Of a stretch of 64,000 bases of DNA, positions 51,550 to 61,442 are shown piece by piece. Source of the DNA: Corynebacterium sp. BD556 (GTDB taxonomy: Bacteria > Actinomycetota > Actinomycetes > Mycobacteriales > Mycobacteriaceae); contig NZ_CP141643.1 in the NCBI RefSeq assembly GCF_038452275.1, positions 2,170,001 to 2,234,000 on the forward strand, in the 5' to 3' direction. The translations under genes and the position numbers were made by a program. How positions within the stretch are numbered: the stretch's first letter is position 1; each line of letters begins with the position of its first letter. The notes under the pieces were generated by a model, which saw only the letters and a list, made by a program, of their open reading frames with translations, was not told where the DNA came from and did not search any database.

Positions 51550-52292
51550 TGGGCCAGAAAATTCACCCACACGGCCTGCGCCTGGGCATCACCGCAGACT
51601 GGAAGTCCCACTGGTACGCCGACAAGAACTACGCTGACTACGTCAAAGAAGACATCAAGATCCGTGAGTTTTTGTCCAAGGGCCTCGAGCGCGCCGGCAT
51701 TGCCGACGTCGTCATCGAGCGCACCCGCGACCGCGTCCGCGTGGACATCCACACGGCTCGCCCCGGCATCGTCATCGGTCGCCGTGGCTCCGAGGCAGAG
51801 CGCATCCGCCGTGAGCTGGAAAAGCTCACCGGCAAGATGGTTGCCCTGAACATCCTCGAGGTCAAAAACGTCGATGCGAACGCCGCTTTGGTGGCGCAGT
51901 CCATCGCTGAGCAGCTTGTCAACCGTGTCGCGTTTCGTCGCGCGATGCGCAAGGCTATCCAATCCGCCATGCGTAACCCGCAGGTCAAGGGTATTAAGGT
52001 CATGACCTCCGGCCGTTTGGGCGGCGCCGAGATGTCTCGCGTCGAGCGCTACCACGAGGGTCGAGTGCCGTTGCACACGCTCCGTGCGGAGATCGACTAT
52101 GGCATTGCGGAAGCACACACGACCTTCGGCGTCATCGGCGTCAAGGTTTGGATCTACAAGGGTGACGTCGTCGGTGGCGTGCGCGAGTCTGAGCTTAACG
52201 CTCCGTCTGGTGAGCGCCGCGGCCGTGGCGATCGCCGCCCCCGTCGCGGTGGCCAGCGCCGCCAGCGCGCAGAGCAGAAGCAGGAGGGCTAA
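51549..52292 (+). CDS. rpsC: 30S ribosomal protein S3
   Basis: Shapes the mRNA entry tunnel. It has 247 residues. The KH domain ([20 protein letters not shown]) and the C-terminal domain ([27 protein letters not shown]) are present. The C-terminus ends in a basic Arg/Gly/Gln-rich tail. Starts at the base shared with the rplV stop. Confidence 0.97.
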   Translation: MGQKIHPHGLRLGITADWKSHWYADKNYADYVKEDIKIREFLSKGLERAGIADVVIERTRDRVRVDIHTARPGIVIGRRGSEAERIRRELEKLTGKMVALNILEVKNVDANAALVAQSIAEQLVNRVAFRRAMRKAIQSAMRNPQVKGIKVMTSGRLGGAEMSRVERYHEGRVPLHTLRAEIDYGIAEAHTTFGVIGVKVWIYKGDVVGGVRESELNAPSGERRGRGDRRPRRGGQRRQRAEQKQEG

Positions 52293-52295
52293 AAC

Positions 52296-52712
52296 ATGCT
52301 TATTCCTAAGCGCGTGAAGTACCGCCGCCAGCACCGCCCGAAGCGCAGCGGCATGTCGAAGGGTGGCAACACCATCAACTTCGGCGACTACGCTATCCAG
52401 GCTCTCGAGCCGGGATACATCACCAACCGTCAGATCGAGTCCGCACGTATTGCGATCAACCGCCACGTCAAGCGCGGCGGCAAGGTCTGGATCAATATCT
52501 TCCCGGACCGCCCGCTGACCCAAAAGCCGCTCGGCGTGCGTATGGGTTCCGGCAAGGGCCCGGTGGAGAAGTGGGTCGCTAACGTCAAGCCGGGACGAAT
52601 CCTTTTCGAGATGTCCTACCCGAACCAGGAGATCGCTATGGAGGCTCTGCGCCGTGCTGGTGCGAAGCTGCCGGTGAAGGTTCGCATCATTAAGAAGGAG
52701 GACCAGTTCTAA
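52296..52712 (+). CDS. rplP: 50S ribosomal protein L16
   Basis: Binds near the A-site tRNA elbow. It has 138 residues, with [14 protein letters not shown] start ([20 protein letters not shown]) and the signature [14 protein letters not shown]. It overlaps the rpmC start (TAATG). Confidence 0.97.
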   Translation: MLIPKRVKYRRQHRPKRSGMSKGGNTINFGDYAIQALEPGYITNRQIESARIAINRHVKRGGKVWINIFPDRPLTQKPLGVRMGSGKGPVEKWVANVKPGRILFEMSYPNQEIAMEALRRAGAKLPVKVRIIKKEDQF

Positions 52713-52942
52713 TGGCTATCGGTACCCCCGCATCTGAGTTCCGCGAGCTCGACGACAACGAGCTGCGCGCACGCCTGGCCGAGGCGAAGGAGGAGCTGTT
52801 TAACCTGCGCTTCCAGCTCGCTACCGGTCAGTTGACCAACAACCGCCGCATCTCCACTGTCAAGCGCGACATCGCACGCATCTACACCGTGCTGCGCGAG
52901 CGCGAGCTCGGCTTGTCTGTCGTTCCGGGAGCTGAGGCATAA
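52712..52942 (+). CDS. rpmC: 50S ribosomal protein L29
   Basis: A two-helix protein at the tunnel exit next to L23. It has 76 residues, with the typical [20 protein letters not shown] and [16 protein letters not shown] helices. It is two bases before rpsQ. Confidence 0.96.
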   Translation: MAIGTPASEFRELDDNELRARLAEAKEELFNLRFQLATGQLTNNRRISTVKRDIARIYTVLRERELGLSVVPGAEA

Positions 52943-52944
52943 CC

Positions 52945-53229
52945 ATGACTGAGGCAAACGTGAACGAAGCAACGAACGAGAAGAAGGTGCAGAAGCGCCG
53001 CCGCGGATACGTCGTATCTGACAAGATGGACAAGACCATTGTGGTTGAGGTTGAGGACCGTAAGTCCCACAGCCTGTACGGCAAGATCGTGCGCACCACC
53101 AAGCGTGTCAAGGCGCACGACGAGGACAACTCCGCCGGTGTCGGCGACCTTGTCCGCATCGAGGAGACTCGCCCGCTGTCGAAGGACAAGCACTTCCGTC
53201 TCATCGAGATCATTGAGAAGGCCCGCTAA
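52945..53229 (+). CDS. rpsQ: 30S ribosomal protein S17
   Basis: An early-binding 30S protein. It has 94 residues: a polar N-terminal extension, then [20 protein letters not shown] and the signature [20 protein letters not shown]. Last gene of this part of the S10 operon; a terminator follows, and rplN, normally next, is 9.4 kb away. Confidence 0.97.
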   Translation: MTEANVNEATNEKKVQKRRRGYVVSDKMDKTIVVEVEDRKSHSLYGKIVRTTKRVKAHDEDNSAGVGDLVRIEETRPLSKDKHFRLIEIIEKAR

Positions 53230-53250
53230 AGCAGCCCTTTTCACTAGGTG

Positions 53251-53277
53251 AAGCCCCGCCTGCGTGCGGGGCTTTTC
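53251..53277 (+). terminator. intrinsic terminator after rpsQ
   Basis: AAGCCCCGC (53251-53259) and GCGGGGCTT (53266-53274) form a perfect stem with loop CTGCGT, then TTCCCTT. It ends the S10 operon. Confidence 0.85.
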
Positions 53278-53417
53278 CCTTGCTCGCATCCAGCGCCAAA
53301 TTGTCGCCAAGTTTTCACTCAGGCGTCATTGTCTGGTAAACCACGCTTCATAAGATTCCGCCTGGCTAGTGTGCCGAAAGGACTTTTTCACGTCATCCGA
53401 GATTGGGGAATCTTACC

Positions 53418-55502
53418 GTGACACTCAAGGGCTTCAACTTGTTCGCTTCCAGCCGTTCATCGTTAACCTGCACGTACAAGTGTGGTAACGCTTGCTTCGG
53501 GGAATGTACCAATACTTCAAACAACGCCTATTTCGGTGATGTGATGGGGCGTCGCCGTGTGCTCAAGGGCTTCGGCCTCGGCGTGGTCACCATCGGTGGC
53601 GGCGCCGCTTTGGCGGCGTGCGGGGCAGATGGGGAGCAAAACCCGTCGGGGTCAGCCACCGCTGCCGCTCCGTCTAACGCAGGGACCGGAGCCGACATCG
53701 AACCGCGTAAGGGAATGCAGTTCAGCAGCGTCGAAGCAAATACGGAAGATAAGGTTATTGTGCCGAAAGGCTACGCGACCTCTGTTCTGATCGCCTGGGG
53801 GGATCCGATTTATGAGGACGCCCCCGAGTTTGATGCTGAGAACCAGACGGCTGCGGATGCTGCGCGCCAATTCGGTTTCAATAACGACTTCGCTGGTCTC
53901 CTACAGCACCCGGACGACTCGAACCGTCTCATCTACGTCTGCTCTCACGAATACACGACCGAGCCGCACATGTTCCCGAATTACGATAAGGAAAACCCGA
54001 CCGAGGAACAGATCAACATTGGTATTGCAAACCACGGTCTTTCCATCGTTGAGGTGTCCAAGGTGGGAGAAACTGGAGAGCTCAAGCGTGAGTTCGGTCC
54101 GCTGAACCGCCGCATCACCGGGAACACCATGTTTGAGGTCACGGGTCCGGCAGCGGGTTCGGATCTGCTTAAGACAAGCACTGATCCGGAGGGCAAAAGC
54201 GTAGAGGGCACGTTTAACAATTGCTCTGGTGGCATCACTCCGTGGGGAACGGTGCTTTCGGGGGAGGAGAACTTCGAGCAGTACTTTGCCAACCGGGAGG
54301 CGCTTGACAACGAGCGCGCCGCCGAAGACGCGAAACGTCTCGGTGCTGTGGAGGGGGCCTCTGAACGCAAGTGGGAAACGGTGCACGACCGTTTCGACCT
54401 GGCCAAAGAACCCAACGAGTTGAACCGTTTTGGTTGGCTTGTGGAGGTCAATCCGCTCGAACCGAACTCCACCCCGGTCAAGCACACCGCACTGGGCCGC
54501 TTCAAGCACGAAGCTGGCAATATCTACGTGACGGAGGACGGAACCGTGGTCTGCTACTCGGGCGACGACGCACGCTTCGAGTACATTTACAAGTTCGTCT
54601 CCTCCAAGAAAATCAAGGAGGGTGACATCCAGCACAACATGACCATCCTGGACGAGGGCACGCTCTACGTCGCCTCCTTCGAAGGTAACTCTCCCGCTGA
54701 GGAGATCCTTGGCGACGGCGCTTTGCCGCAGGACGGCAAGTTCGACGGCACCGGCAAGTGGCACAAGTTGCTCACCGCCACCGCTGACGGTGCCGAATCC
54801 CACGTGGAGGGCTTTAGCGCTGAGGAGGTCGCAGTGTTTACCCGTTTGGCCGCCGACGAAGTCGGCGCAACCAAGATGGATCGCCCGGAGGACTTCGAGG
54901 CCAACCCAATTTCCGGCAAGCTCTACTTGGCGCTAACTAACAATTCCTACCGCGGTGCGACCGGCGAAAACGCCGCAAAGAGCAAGGAGGGCGTCATGGA
55001 GTACGCCCCAATCGCGGAGAACAAAAACGGTCTTGTCATGGAGATCGACGATGACCACGCGGGCGAGGATTTCACCTGGAACCTGCTGTTGGTTTGCGGC
55101 GATCCTGAGGCTGCCAGTTCCTACTTCGGGGGCTTCGACAAGTCCAAGGTTTCGCCGATTTCCTGCCCGGACAACATTGCCTTCGACACTTATGGCAACT
55201 TGTGGATTTCCACGGATGGCAATGCGCTTAAAAGCAATGACGGCCTGTACGCCGTTGGCCTCGAAGGGGACAACCGCGGCCAGGTGAAGTGCTTCCTTAC
55301 CGTGCCGGTCGGCGCCGAAACCTGCGGACCGATCGTCGACGATCAGCGTGTGTTGGTCAACGTGCAGCACCCGGGCGAGCTCGACGACGCCACCTTTGAA
55401 AACCCTGGGTCGCACTGGCCTGAGGGTGGCTCCGCCGTGCCGCGCCCGGCTGTTGCCATGGTGTGGCGTGAAAACGGCCAGAAGATCGGCGTCGAAGCCT
55501 AA
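53418..55502 (+). CDS. PhoX/DUF839-type exported phosphatase
   Basis: A 694-residue protein of the PhoX family (DUF839), usually calcium- and iron-dependent alkaline phosphatases active outside the cytoplasm. The GTG start at 53418 has GGGGA seven bases upstream. A cysteine-rich stretch (Cys18, 22, 26, 30, evenly spaced by three residues) precedes a Tat motif (GRRRVLKGFG, 44-53), a hydrophobic stretch and a possible lipobox LAAC (Cys68). Conserved PhoX segments include FNNCSGGITPWGTVLSGEE and SCPDNIAFDTYGNLWI. Phosphate starvation control is likely but no pho box is seen. Confidence 0.85.
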   Translation: MTLKGFNLFASSRSSLTCTYKCGNACFGECTNTSNNAYFGDVMGRRRVLKGFGLGVVTIGGGAALAACGADGEQNPSGSATAAAPSNAGTGADIEPRKGMQFSSVEANTEDKVIVPKGYATSVLIAWGDPIYEDAPEFDAENQTAADAARQFGFNNDFAGLLQHPDDSNRLIYVCSHEYTTEPHMFPNYDKENPTEEQINIGIANHGLSIVEVSKVGETGELKREFGPLNRRITGNTMFEVTGPAAGSDLLKTSTDPEGKSVEGTFNNCSGGITPWGTVLSGEENFEQYFANREALDNERAAEDAKRLGAVEGASERKWETVHDRFDLAKEPNELNRFGWLVEVNPLEPNSTPVKHTALGRFKHEAGNIYVTEDGTVVCYSGDDARFEYIYKFVSSKKIKEGDIQHNMTILDEGTLYVASFEGNSPAEEILGDGALPQDGKFDGTGKWHKLLTATADGAESHVEGFSAEEVAVFTRLAADEVGATKMDRPEDFEANPISGKLYLALTNNSYRGATGENAAKSKEGVMEYAPIAENKNGLVMEIDDDHAGEDFTWNLLLVCGDPEAASSYFGGFDKSKVSPISCPDNIAFDTYGNLWISTDGNALKSNDGLYAVGLEGDNRGQVKCFLTVPVGAETCGPIVDDQRVLVNVQHPGELDDATFENPGSHWPEGGSAVPRPAVAMVWRENGQKIGVEA

Positions 55503-55522
55503 CGTGGTTAGTTAAGTAGGGA

Positions 55523-57067
55523 TCATGAGGCTCCGCGGCGGGCCGCCTGGTCGAAGAACTCGCGCTCGTAGAAGCACGCGTTCATAAACGCCCGGGCGGC
55601 CAGTTCGCGTTGTTTCTCGGTGGCGTCGGCAAGCGCGGCCTCCGTCGCCGCGATGGCTTTGGCCGCGCTTTCAATGAAGTCTTCGCCGCCGTACATGTTG
55701 AGCCACTCGGCGAAAGGGTGGTTGGGGTGGTTGGCGTCGGCAAGAGTTAAGCCGACCTCCGCGTAAAGCCAAAAACAGGGCAACACGGACGCGGCGGCGA
55801 CAACGTAATCGGACAAAGCTGTTTCCGACTTGAGGAAGCTGACGTAGCCCAGGGTGACGGGGGAAGGCTCGACAGTGGTGTCCATACCGCGCGCTGCAAA
55901 CCAGGTGCGGTGCAGCTCCGCTTCACCAGCGGTGGCTTCGACAGAGGACTGCGACCACCAAATCTGCGTTTCGGTGTCCGGTGCCTTGGCGGCAACCGCT
56001 GCCAAGGCACGGGCGTATTCGCCGAGGTAATAGGCGTCCTGGGCGAGGTAGAACTCGAAGTCCTGCGGGGAGAGGGTGCCGTGGCGAAGCGCCGCAATAA
56101 ACGGCAGGGCAAGCGTGTCCGGCCACACCTTCGCGGCGGCGCGGTCCCACAACGCCTGCGTGTGCGGCCCAGCCGCGGCAATCCGCGGGGCAATGAGCTC
56201 CGTGGTGGGCAAGGGCGGGTTGACCTCCCACGGCGTGGTGTCTGCGGAAGCCGCCAAGCGCCTGATCCTGTGGAAGTGGTCGACCGGACCGTGGCCCTGC
56301 CCGACGTTTAAAGCGTCCGCGTTGGCGATGGCCTCATGTAGCCAGGCAGATGCCCATTCGGTGGCGTGGGCTGGGGTGGCGTCGATAAGCAGGCGGGTTG
56401 CGAGGGCTGCAGACAAAGAGCAACCGGTGCCGTGCGTGTTGGGGGTGTCCACGCGGGCAACATGCACGCGGTGCACTTCGCCGGACGGTGTGACCAGGGC
56501 GTTAGAGGCGTCATCTCCGCTAAGGTGGCCGCCCTTGACTAAAACAAAGACGCCTGTGTTGCGGGCATAGCTGGCACCTTGTGCGATGGCTTCATCAAAA
56601 GTGCTCGCAGCTGGGGTGCCGGTGAGGACGGACAGCTCCGGGATATTCGGGGTGACCACGGTAGCGTGGTCGCGGATGAACTGCCGCAGGGCGTCCTCGG
56701 CGTCTTCGCTGAGCAGGCGGTCGCCGGAGGTAGCCACCATGACGGGGTCAACGACAACGGTGCCCACAGGGTGGGAAGCTAAGTAATCGGACACGGTGGC
56801 GGTTGTGGTGGCGTCGCCAAGCATGCCCACCTTGACTGCGTCGACGCTTACGTCATCGAACACGCTGTCAAGCTGCGCGCGCAGAAACTCCTGCGGCGGG
56901 GTGTGAACCTGGCGAACTCCGCGTGTGTTCTGGGCGACGAGCGCGGTGACCACGGACATCCCGTAGCCGCCAGCCGCGGCGATGGATTTCAGGTCGGCCT
57001 GCACGCCGGCCCCGCCGGTCGGGTCGGTTCCGGCGATGGTGAGAACTCGAGGTTGCTGCTTTGTCAT
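55523..57067 (-). CDS. thiD: ThiD-TenA fusion: HMP-P kinase with aminopyrimidine aminohydrolase domain
   Basis: A bifunctional thiamin-synthesis or salvage protein of 514 residues. The ThiD kinase domain (about 1-265) begins TIAGTDPTGGAGVQADLK and has the anion-hole motif NTHGTGCSLSAALA. The TenA domain (about 305-510) has DAYYLGEYARALAAVAA and the catalytic cysteine at 431 (VLPCFWLYAEVG), with a Glu near the end (GGEDFIESA). The pair phosphorylates HMP(-P) and recovers pyrimidine from degraded thiamin. No TPP riboswitch is visible upstream. TAGATA ends seven bases before the ATG. Confidence 0.9.
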   Translation of the reverse strand: MTKQQPRVLTIAGTDPTGGAGVQADLKSIAAAGGYGMSVVTALVAQNTRGVRQVHTPPQEFLRAQLDSVFDDVSVDAVKVGMLGDATTTATVSDYLASHPVGTVVVDPVMVATSGDRLLSEDAEDALRQFIRDHATVVTPNIPELSVLTGTPAASTFDEAIAQGASYARNTGVFVLVKGGHLSGDDASNALVTPSGEVHRVHVARVDTPNTHGTGCSLSAALATRLLIDATPAHATEWASAWLHEAIANADALNVGQGHGPVDHFHRIRRLAASADTTPWEVNPPLPTTELIAPRIAAAGPHTQALWDRAAAKVWPDTLALPFIAALRHGTLSPQDFEFYLAQDAYYLGEYARALAAVAAKAPDTETQIWWSQSSVEATAGEAELHRTWFAARGMDTTVEPSPVTLGYVSFLKSETALSDYVVAAASVLPCFWLYAEVGLTLADANHPNHPFAEWLNMYGGEDFIESAAKAIAATEAALADATEKQRELAARAFMNACFYEREFFDQAARRGAS

Positions 57068-57128
57068 ACCACACTATCTACACGCTTTCGGCGGCCACCG
57101 GGGGATCTTCCACGGCCCCGCCCGCAGT

Positions 57129-58757
57129 TTAGGGCCCAGCGGTAGTGACCGCGGCCAAAAAACTCGCGTAGTCCCGCCTGATACTGGACAGCGGTTCGAC
57201 GACGTGTTGGGCGGAGGTAGCCTCCACCTCCCGGCGCAGCGCGGCGCGGGTGCGTCTTTTGATCCCGGAGCCGATCACGCCACCGAAAACACCGGCGACC
57301 ATGCCGAGCACGATGCCGAAAATGACTCCTGCCAAAATCAACAGGGTGGGGATGGGCCACCCTTCGATCTGGGGGATAAGCTCAGTGCCATAGCCCAACG
57401 TACCCATCAGCGGCAGCAACGCCCCCGGCAACAACGCGGCGACGAGATACCACATCACACCGAAAAAAGCTGTGCATAAAGCGATCCACTGCAGCACAGT
57501 TGCCAGAGCCCAGGCTTTCGATGGTTCGGCGGGCAGGCGAGTGCGCGCAGCAGCGCGGTCCAACTCGGCGGGCAAAGTTGTGGTGATAGCTTCGGCGCGC
57601 TCCGTGATCGCCGAAGCCCAGGCCTGCGGCAGCCCCTCAGAAGCACGTGCAGCAAAACCGCGCACCCCTTTGTTAGCCACGGCCTTCGACGCGGCGTCAA
57701 GTGTCGGCATTGAGGAGCGATGCACCCCCAACTCATCTGCTTCGTCCCGCAATCCCATGCGCCTGAGCGGGTCGGGGCGCAGCCGCGAGATCCAGGAGGT
57801 AAGCAGCCAGCCGGTGCGCTGATGCAAGCGTTTGCGGTAGGCAGCAGCGGTCGCCTGGCTTAGCCGGTCCGCACCCGCGGCTTTTGTGAGCACGTCGTCC
57901 ATGTCGCGCTTGGCACGCTTGTCGACGTCCCCCGGTACCTTCACTTTGCGCCCATCTGCCTCCACCCACGGTCGTGTCACCGCCTGAATGTCGGCCTCGA
58001 TGCGCGCGGTCTGTGCGGTGTGGGCCTGCGCGACGCGGGCAATCGCCCCGCGCAGATCCGCCACCCCCAGCCCGGTGGTGGCGGATGTGGCAATGACCTG
58101 GACGTTGCGCAAGCCATCTGCGCGCAGCAGGCCCGCGAAAGAGTTGGACACCACAGGGCGATCAGCTTCGGCGAGCTTATCCGCCTTGTTCAAAACAGCG
58201 AGTGTGACCGCTGAATGGTTGGCGTGTGGGCGGATGAAATGGTCATGGATGACGCTATCGGCGTACTTCTCCGGGTCCGTGACCCACACGAGCACGTCGA
58301 CTTGGGCAGCGAGCCTGGAGGCGATTTCACGGTTCGACAGCTCAACGGAGTCAAAATCCGGAAGGTCCAGCAGGATCACCGGACCGGCGCCGGGCGCGAA
58401 CTCGCCAACGCGGTTGCGGCGGTCCTCCACATCAAGCCAGTCCAGCAGTTCCTCGGCACCGGCCGGTTCCCACACCGCAGCTAACGGCGAGGAGGTCGTG
58501 GGCCGACGTGCCGCCGCTGTTCCCAAATCTTCACCAACGACGGCGTTGAACAGTGAAGTTTTGCCGGATCCGGTGGCGCCGAAAAACCCAATGACCGTGT
58601 GTTCAGCCGACAATGCGCGGCGCTCGGCGCCCGCCGTGGCCACGGCTTCAAGCCGCTGGAGATCGGCGGGTGCGAGGTAGTTTGCGGCCACAGCAGCGGC
58701 CTCAGCAAGAGCCTGAAGGCGCTCACCTAGTGAAGTCTTCTTCTTAAACAGCGCCAT
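57129..58757 (-). CDS. dynamin-like GTPase with C-terminal membrane segments (second of pair)
   Basis: A 542-residue protein. The GTPase domain has G1 GATGSGKTS (about residues 57-65), G3 DLPDFDSVE and G4 NKADK. The middle is helical, and two hydrophobic hairpins lie near the C-terminus (about 415-455 and 470-500). This layout fits bacterial dynamin-like or Era-like membrane GTPases. ATG 58757 has AAAGGA about eight bases upstream and lies inside the end of the upstream GTPase gene (14-base overlap). Function unknown; likely forms a complex with its partner at the membrane. Confidence 0.75.
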   Translation of the reverse strand: MALFKKKTSLGERLQALAEAAAVAANYLAPADLQRLEAVATAGAERRALSAEHTVIGFFGATGSGKTSLFNAVVGEDLGTAAARRPTTSSPLAAVWEPAGAEELLDWLDVEDRRNRVGEFAPGAGPVILLDLPDFDSVELSNREIASRLAAQVDVLVWVTDPEKYADSVIHDHFIRPHANHSAVTLAVLNKADKLAEADRPVVSNSFAGLLRADGLRNVQVIATSATTGLGVADLRGAIARVAQAHTAQTARIEADIQAVTRPWVEADGRKVKVPGDVDKRAKRDMDDVLTKAAGADRLSQATAAAYRKRLHQRTGWLLTSWISRLRPDPLRRMGLRDEADELGVHRSSMPTLDAASKAVANKGVRGFAARASEGLPQAWASAITERAEAITTTLPAELDRAAARTRLPAEPSKAWALATVLQWIALCTAFFGVMWYLVAALLPGALLPLMGTLGYGTELIPQIEGWPIPTLLILAGVIFGIVLGMVAGVFGGVIGSGIKRRTRAALRREVEATSAQHVVEPLSSIRRDYASFLAAVTTAGP

Positions 58758-60432
58758 CGTCAGGTCCTTTTGTTGCCCCGCCAACCAAGGCCCGCTTCGC
58801 GCTCTCGCGCAGATCAGCGGCGCTGATGCCAGCATTGAGCTCGTCGAAAATTGGGTCGAAGCGGTCACGCTCCGCGGCGTAGAGCGCGTTGAGGCGAGCG
58901 TCTAGATCTTCACGGGCGCGGGCCGCCATGCGGCGCACCGTGTCCTCACCGAAGATAGTTTCCAGCAGTTTTTGTCCCACGACCGCAGAGCCTCCCGCGA
59001 TGGCAACCTCGCCACCGGTAAGCCCAGCAGTAGAGGCAAAGACGACCAACATGAGGGCCACGGTGGCGACGTTGAGGCCGAGGGACATGATGCGGGCACG
59101 CTGCCGTTTTTGGCCCGCGGTTTCCTGAATGTGATTGAGTAAGTCTTCCTGCCAAGCCCGCACCAAAGCGGAGGCTTTCTCAGAAATGTCGGCACTGGCG
59201 CGAGACAGCGAAGGAGCAGCCGCAGCCCGCACGTCGGGGGCCACGGCGCCAAGGTGGGACCAGGAGCGGGTCGCGGCAGTATCGGCCGCGTCGACAATGA
59301 CTGCGTGCAGGCCGGTTTCCAATTGGGTTTCGACCTCTCGCACGGGGGTGGGCCGCCCGCTTAGCGCCGATCCGAGGCGGTCAACGGTGCGGGAAAACCA
59401 CTTCTCCACACCGCGGAAAAGATCCGAGGTTCCCACAAAGTCCTGCCAGCGGTCCAAAACCTCGGTGCGCAACAGTTTGCCGTCGGACGTCGCATCGCCC
59501 ACGTGCGCGACCGCAGCCGCGTAGTGCTCGTCGATAGCCGCCGCGAGTTGCTTCGCGAAAGCTTCACGGTCCTCGCGAATCTGCGCGAGTTTTAGCACAC
59601 GCCCCGCCACAGCCTCCAACGCACCGGCGACGGTTTTGCCAGCAACTTGCCGACGGGCAGCGGTGTCTTTCGCCAACTTGTGCAGGTACTCACGTAAGGG
59701 GTCGATCGCCTCCTGAGGCAGGTTAGCCTCCAGACCGGGAATGAAGGGCACGCGAAAGAGGCCAGCACCGCCTAATCCGGCCTGCGCCATCATGCGCTGC
59801 AAGTCGTCCGGGACGGTCTCTGCGGCGTCCGCGTCGAGACGGTTGAGCACCACCGCGACCTCAATGTCGCGCCCGGCGGCGTCGTGCAGGAAGTTCCACA
59901 CCAAATTGTCGGCGTAGCGCGCCGGGGTGGTGACGAACAACCACAGGTCCGCGGCGGCCAACAGTTGGGAGGATAAAGCGCGGTTGCGGTCGTCGATGGA
60001 GTCGAAATCGGGGGCGTCGAGAAGCGCCAAACCCTCGGGCACCGCAGCGGTAGACACCACACGCAAAGTTGTGGACTGCTCATCGCCCGCGCCGTGGGAG
60101 CGCGCCAATCCCGGCAACACCTGTGAGGATCCGAACCAGTCCGCATCGGCCGGGTTGACCACCAAAATGGGCTGGCGGGTAGTCGGGCGGATCACACCCG
60201 GGTTTGTTACCTGCTCGCCGAGAACGGCGTTGACCAGCGTGGACTTCCCGGATCCGGTTGATCCGCCGACCACGGCAAGCAGGGGAGCGTCAATGTTGGT
60301 CAGGCGCGGCAAGATGTAGTCGTCGAGCTGGTCGGCGACAGCCGTGGCTTCCTCGGCCCCCGCCCCCTCCAACCGCAGCTCGCGGAGGGCGTCGCGCAGC
60401 CGGGCGACGGCACTGGTGTCAGGATGCGTCAT
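58744..60432 (-). CDS. dynamin-like GTPase (first of pair)
   Basis: A 562-residue protein. The GTPase domain has G1 GGSTGSGKST, G3 DAPDFDSID and G4 NRLD. The switch region contains RPTTRQP, as in its partner (RPTTSSP). Helical regions follow, with membrane helices around residues 440-480 (SLGLNVATVALMLVVFA and GGEVAIAGGSAVVG) and a short helical tail. The two genes overlap by 14 bases and are co-translated. Pairing resembles DynA/DynB or IniA/IniC systems of actinobacteria, which act at division septa or in drug stress; the role here is inferred only. Confidence 0.75.
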   Translation of the reverse strand: MTHPDTSAVARLRDALRELRLEGAGAEEATAVADQLDDYILPRLTNIDAPLLAVVGGSTGSGKSTLVNAVLGEQVTNPGVIRPTTRQPILVVNPADADWFGSSQVLPGLARSHGAGDEQSTTLRVVSTAAVPEGLALLDAPDFDSIDDRNRALSSQLLAAADLWLFVTTPARYADNLVWNFLHDAAGRDIEVAVVLNRLDADAAETVPDDLQRMMAQAGLGGAGLFRVPFIPGLEANLPQEAIDPLREYLHKLAKDTAARRQVAGKTVAGALEAVAGRVLKLAQIREDREAFAKQLAAAIDEHYAAAVAHVGDATSDGKLLRTEVLDRWQDFVGTSDLFRGVEKWFSRTVDRLGSALSGRPTPVREVETQLETGLHAVIVDAADTAATRSWSHLGAVAPDVRAAAAPSLSRASADISEKASALVRAWQEDLLNHIQETAGQKRQRARIMSLGLNVATVALMLVVFASTAGLTGGEVAIAGGSAVVGQKLLETIFGEDTVRRMAARAREDLDARLNALYAAERDRFDPIFDELNAGISAADLRESAKRALVGGATKGPDDGAV

Positions 60433-60587
60433 CTCTCATATTGTTCCAGACCAGCGCGTCCACCGCGGATGAAAACCCCGGCGGAAAGGTCAGGGCCGCG
60501 CCGTGCCGCAAAACCAGAAGGCAACCCAGGTGACGTTGACAGGCGCCGGTTATCACGCTGACGTCGCAAAGCATGGCCCACAGCGAC

Positions 60588-61421
60588 CTAATGTGACCGC
60601 GACAACTCTCCGGCGTAGAGGTTGAACCGATCGCCGCGCGCGAAGCCCACCAATGCCATCCCGGCTTCGCGGGCGAGCTCGACCGCCAGGGAGGACGCAG
60701 CAGAAACCGCCACCAAGGCCGGAAACCCGGCCATGGCTGCTTTTTGCACAAGCTCAAAGGAAGCCCGGGAGGACATGACGAGGATCGTGTCCTTCGCGGG
60801 CAGCGCACCGTTGAGCAGCAGATGACCGATGACTTTGTCCGCCGCATTGTGCCGGCCGATGTCCTCGCGCACCACGATGGGGTTGCCCTCTAAGTCGAAA
60901 GCGCCGGCGGCGTGGATGCCGCCGGTTTTGTTAAATTGCTTCTGGTGCTCACGCAGCTTTTCTGGCAGGAGCATCACCAAACCCGGATCCAGCGCGAGGG
61001 GTGAGATCGGCGCGTGGGTGCGGTGCAGTAACTCGCTAATCGATTGCGTCCCGCACACCCCGCAGGCGCTGGAAGTCGGTGTCAGCCTGATGGCCTCAAG
61101 CGGAATCTGGCGCGCAGCACCCGCAAGGTCAATATCGAGCAGGTTGTAAGTGTTTTCCCCTTCGGGGCCGACCGCCCCCGCGCAATAACGCGCGGTGGAA
61201 ACGTCGCCCGGCGAGGTGATCAATCCCTCGGCGTAGAGCCAGCCGTGGGCAAGCTCAATATCGTGGCCTGGGGTGCGCATGGTTGAGGTAAGCGTTGTGC
61301 CACCGACCCGGATCTCGAGAGGTTCTTCCACACTGACTGTGTCGGCGCGGGTGTCCTGATAGAAGCCGTCGGCGGTTGAGCTGACGCGGGTGACTGCGAA
61401 TTTACGGTTGAGCCTTCCCAT
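60588..61421 (-). CDS. fdhD: formate dehydrogenase accessory sulfurtransferase FdhD
   Basis: Transfers sulfur to the molybdenum cofactor of formate dehydrogenase. It has 277 residues, with the active CxxC pair Cys120-Cys123 (SACGVCG) and the cofactor-binding motif VREDIGRHNAADKVIG. No formate dehydrogenase gene is in this window. It is followed (upstream in transcription) by a DUF6457 gene and is separated from the GTPase pair by 155 bases with no gene. Confidence 0.92.
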   Translation of the reverse strand: MGRLNRKFAVTRVSSTADGFYQDTRADTVSVEEPLEIRVGGTTLTSTMRTPGHDIELAHGWLYAEGLITSPGDVSTARYCAGAVGPEGENTYNLLDIDLAGAARQIPLEAIRLTPTSSACGVCGTQSISELLHRTHAPISPLALDPGLVMLLPEKLREHQKQFNKTGGIHAAGAFDLEGNPIVVREDIGRHNAADKVIGHLLLNGALPAKDTILVMSSRASFELVQKAAMAGFPALVAVSAASSLAVELAREAGMALVGFARGDRFNLYAGELSRSH

Positions 61422-61442
61422 TATGAGCGAACCCTTCGCAGA

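Noticed and set aside
57068..57128. TPP riboswitch before the ThiD-TenA gene
   Set aside because: The 61-base spacer upstream of that ATG is too short and lacks the CTGAGA and related conserved elements.
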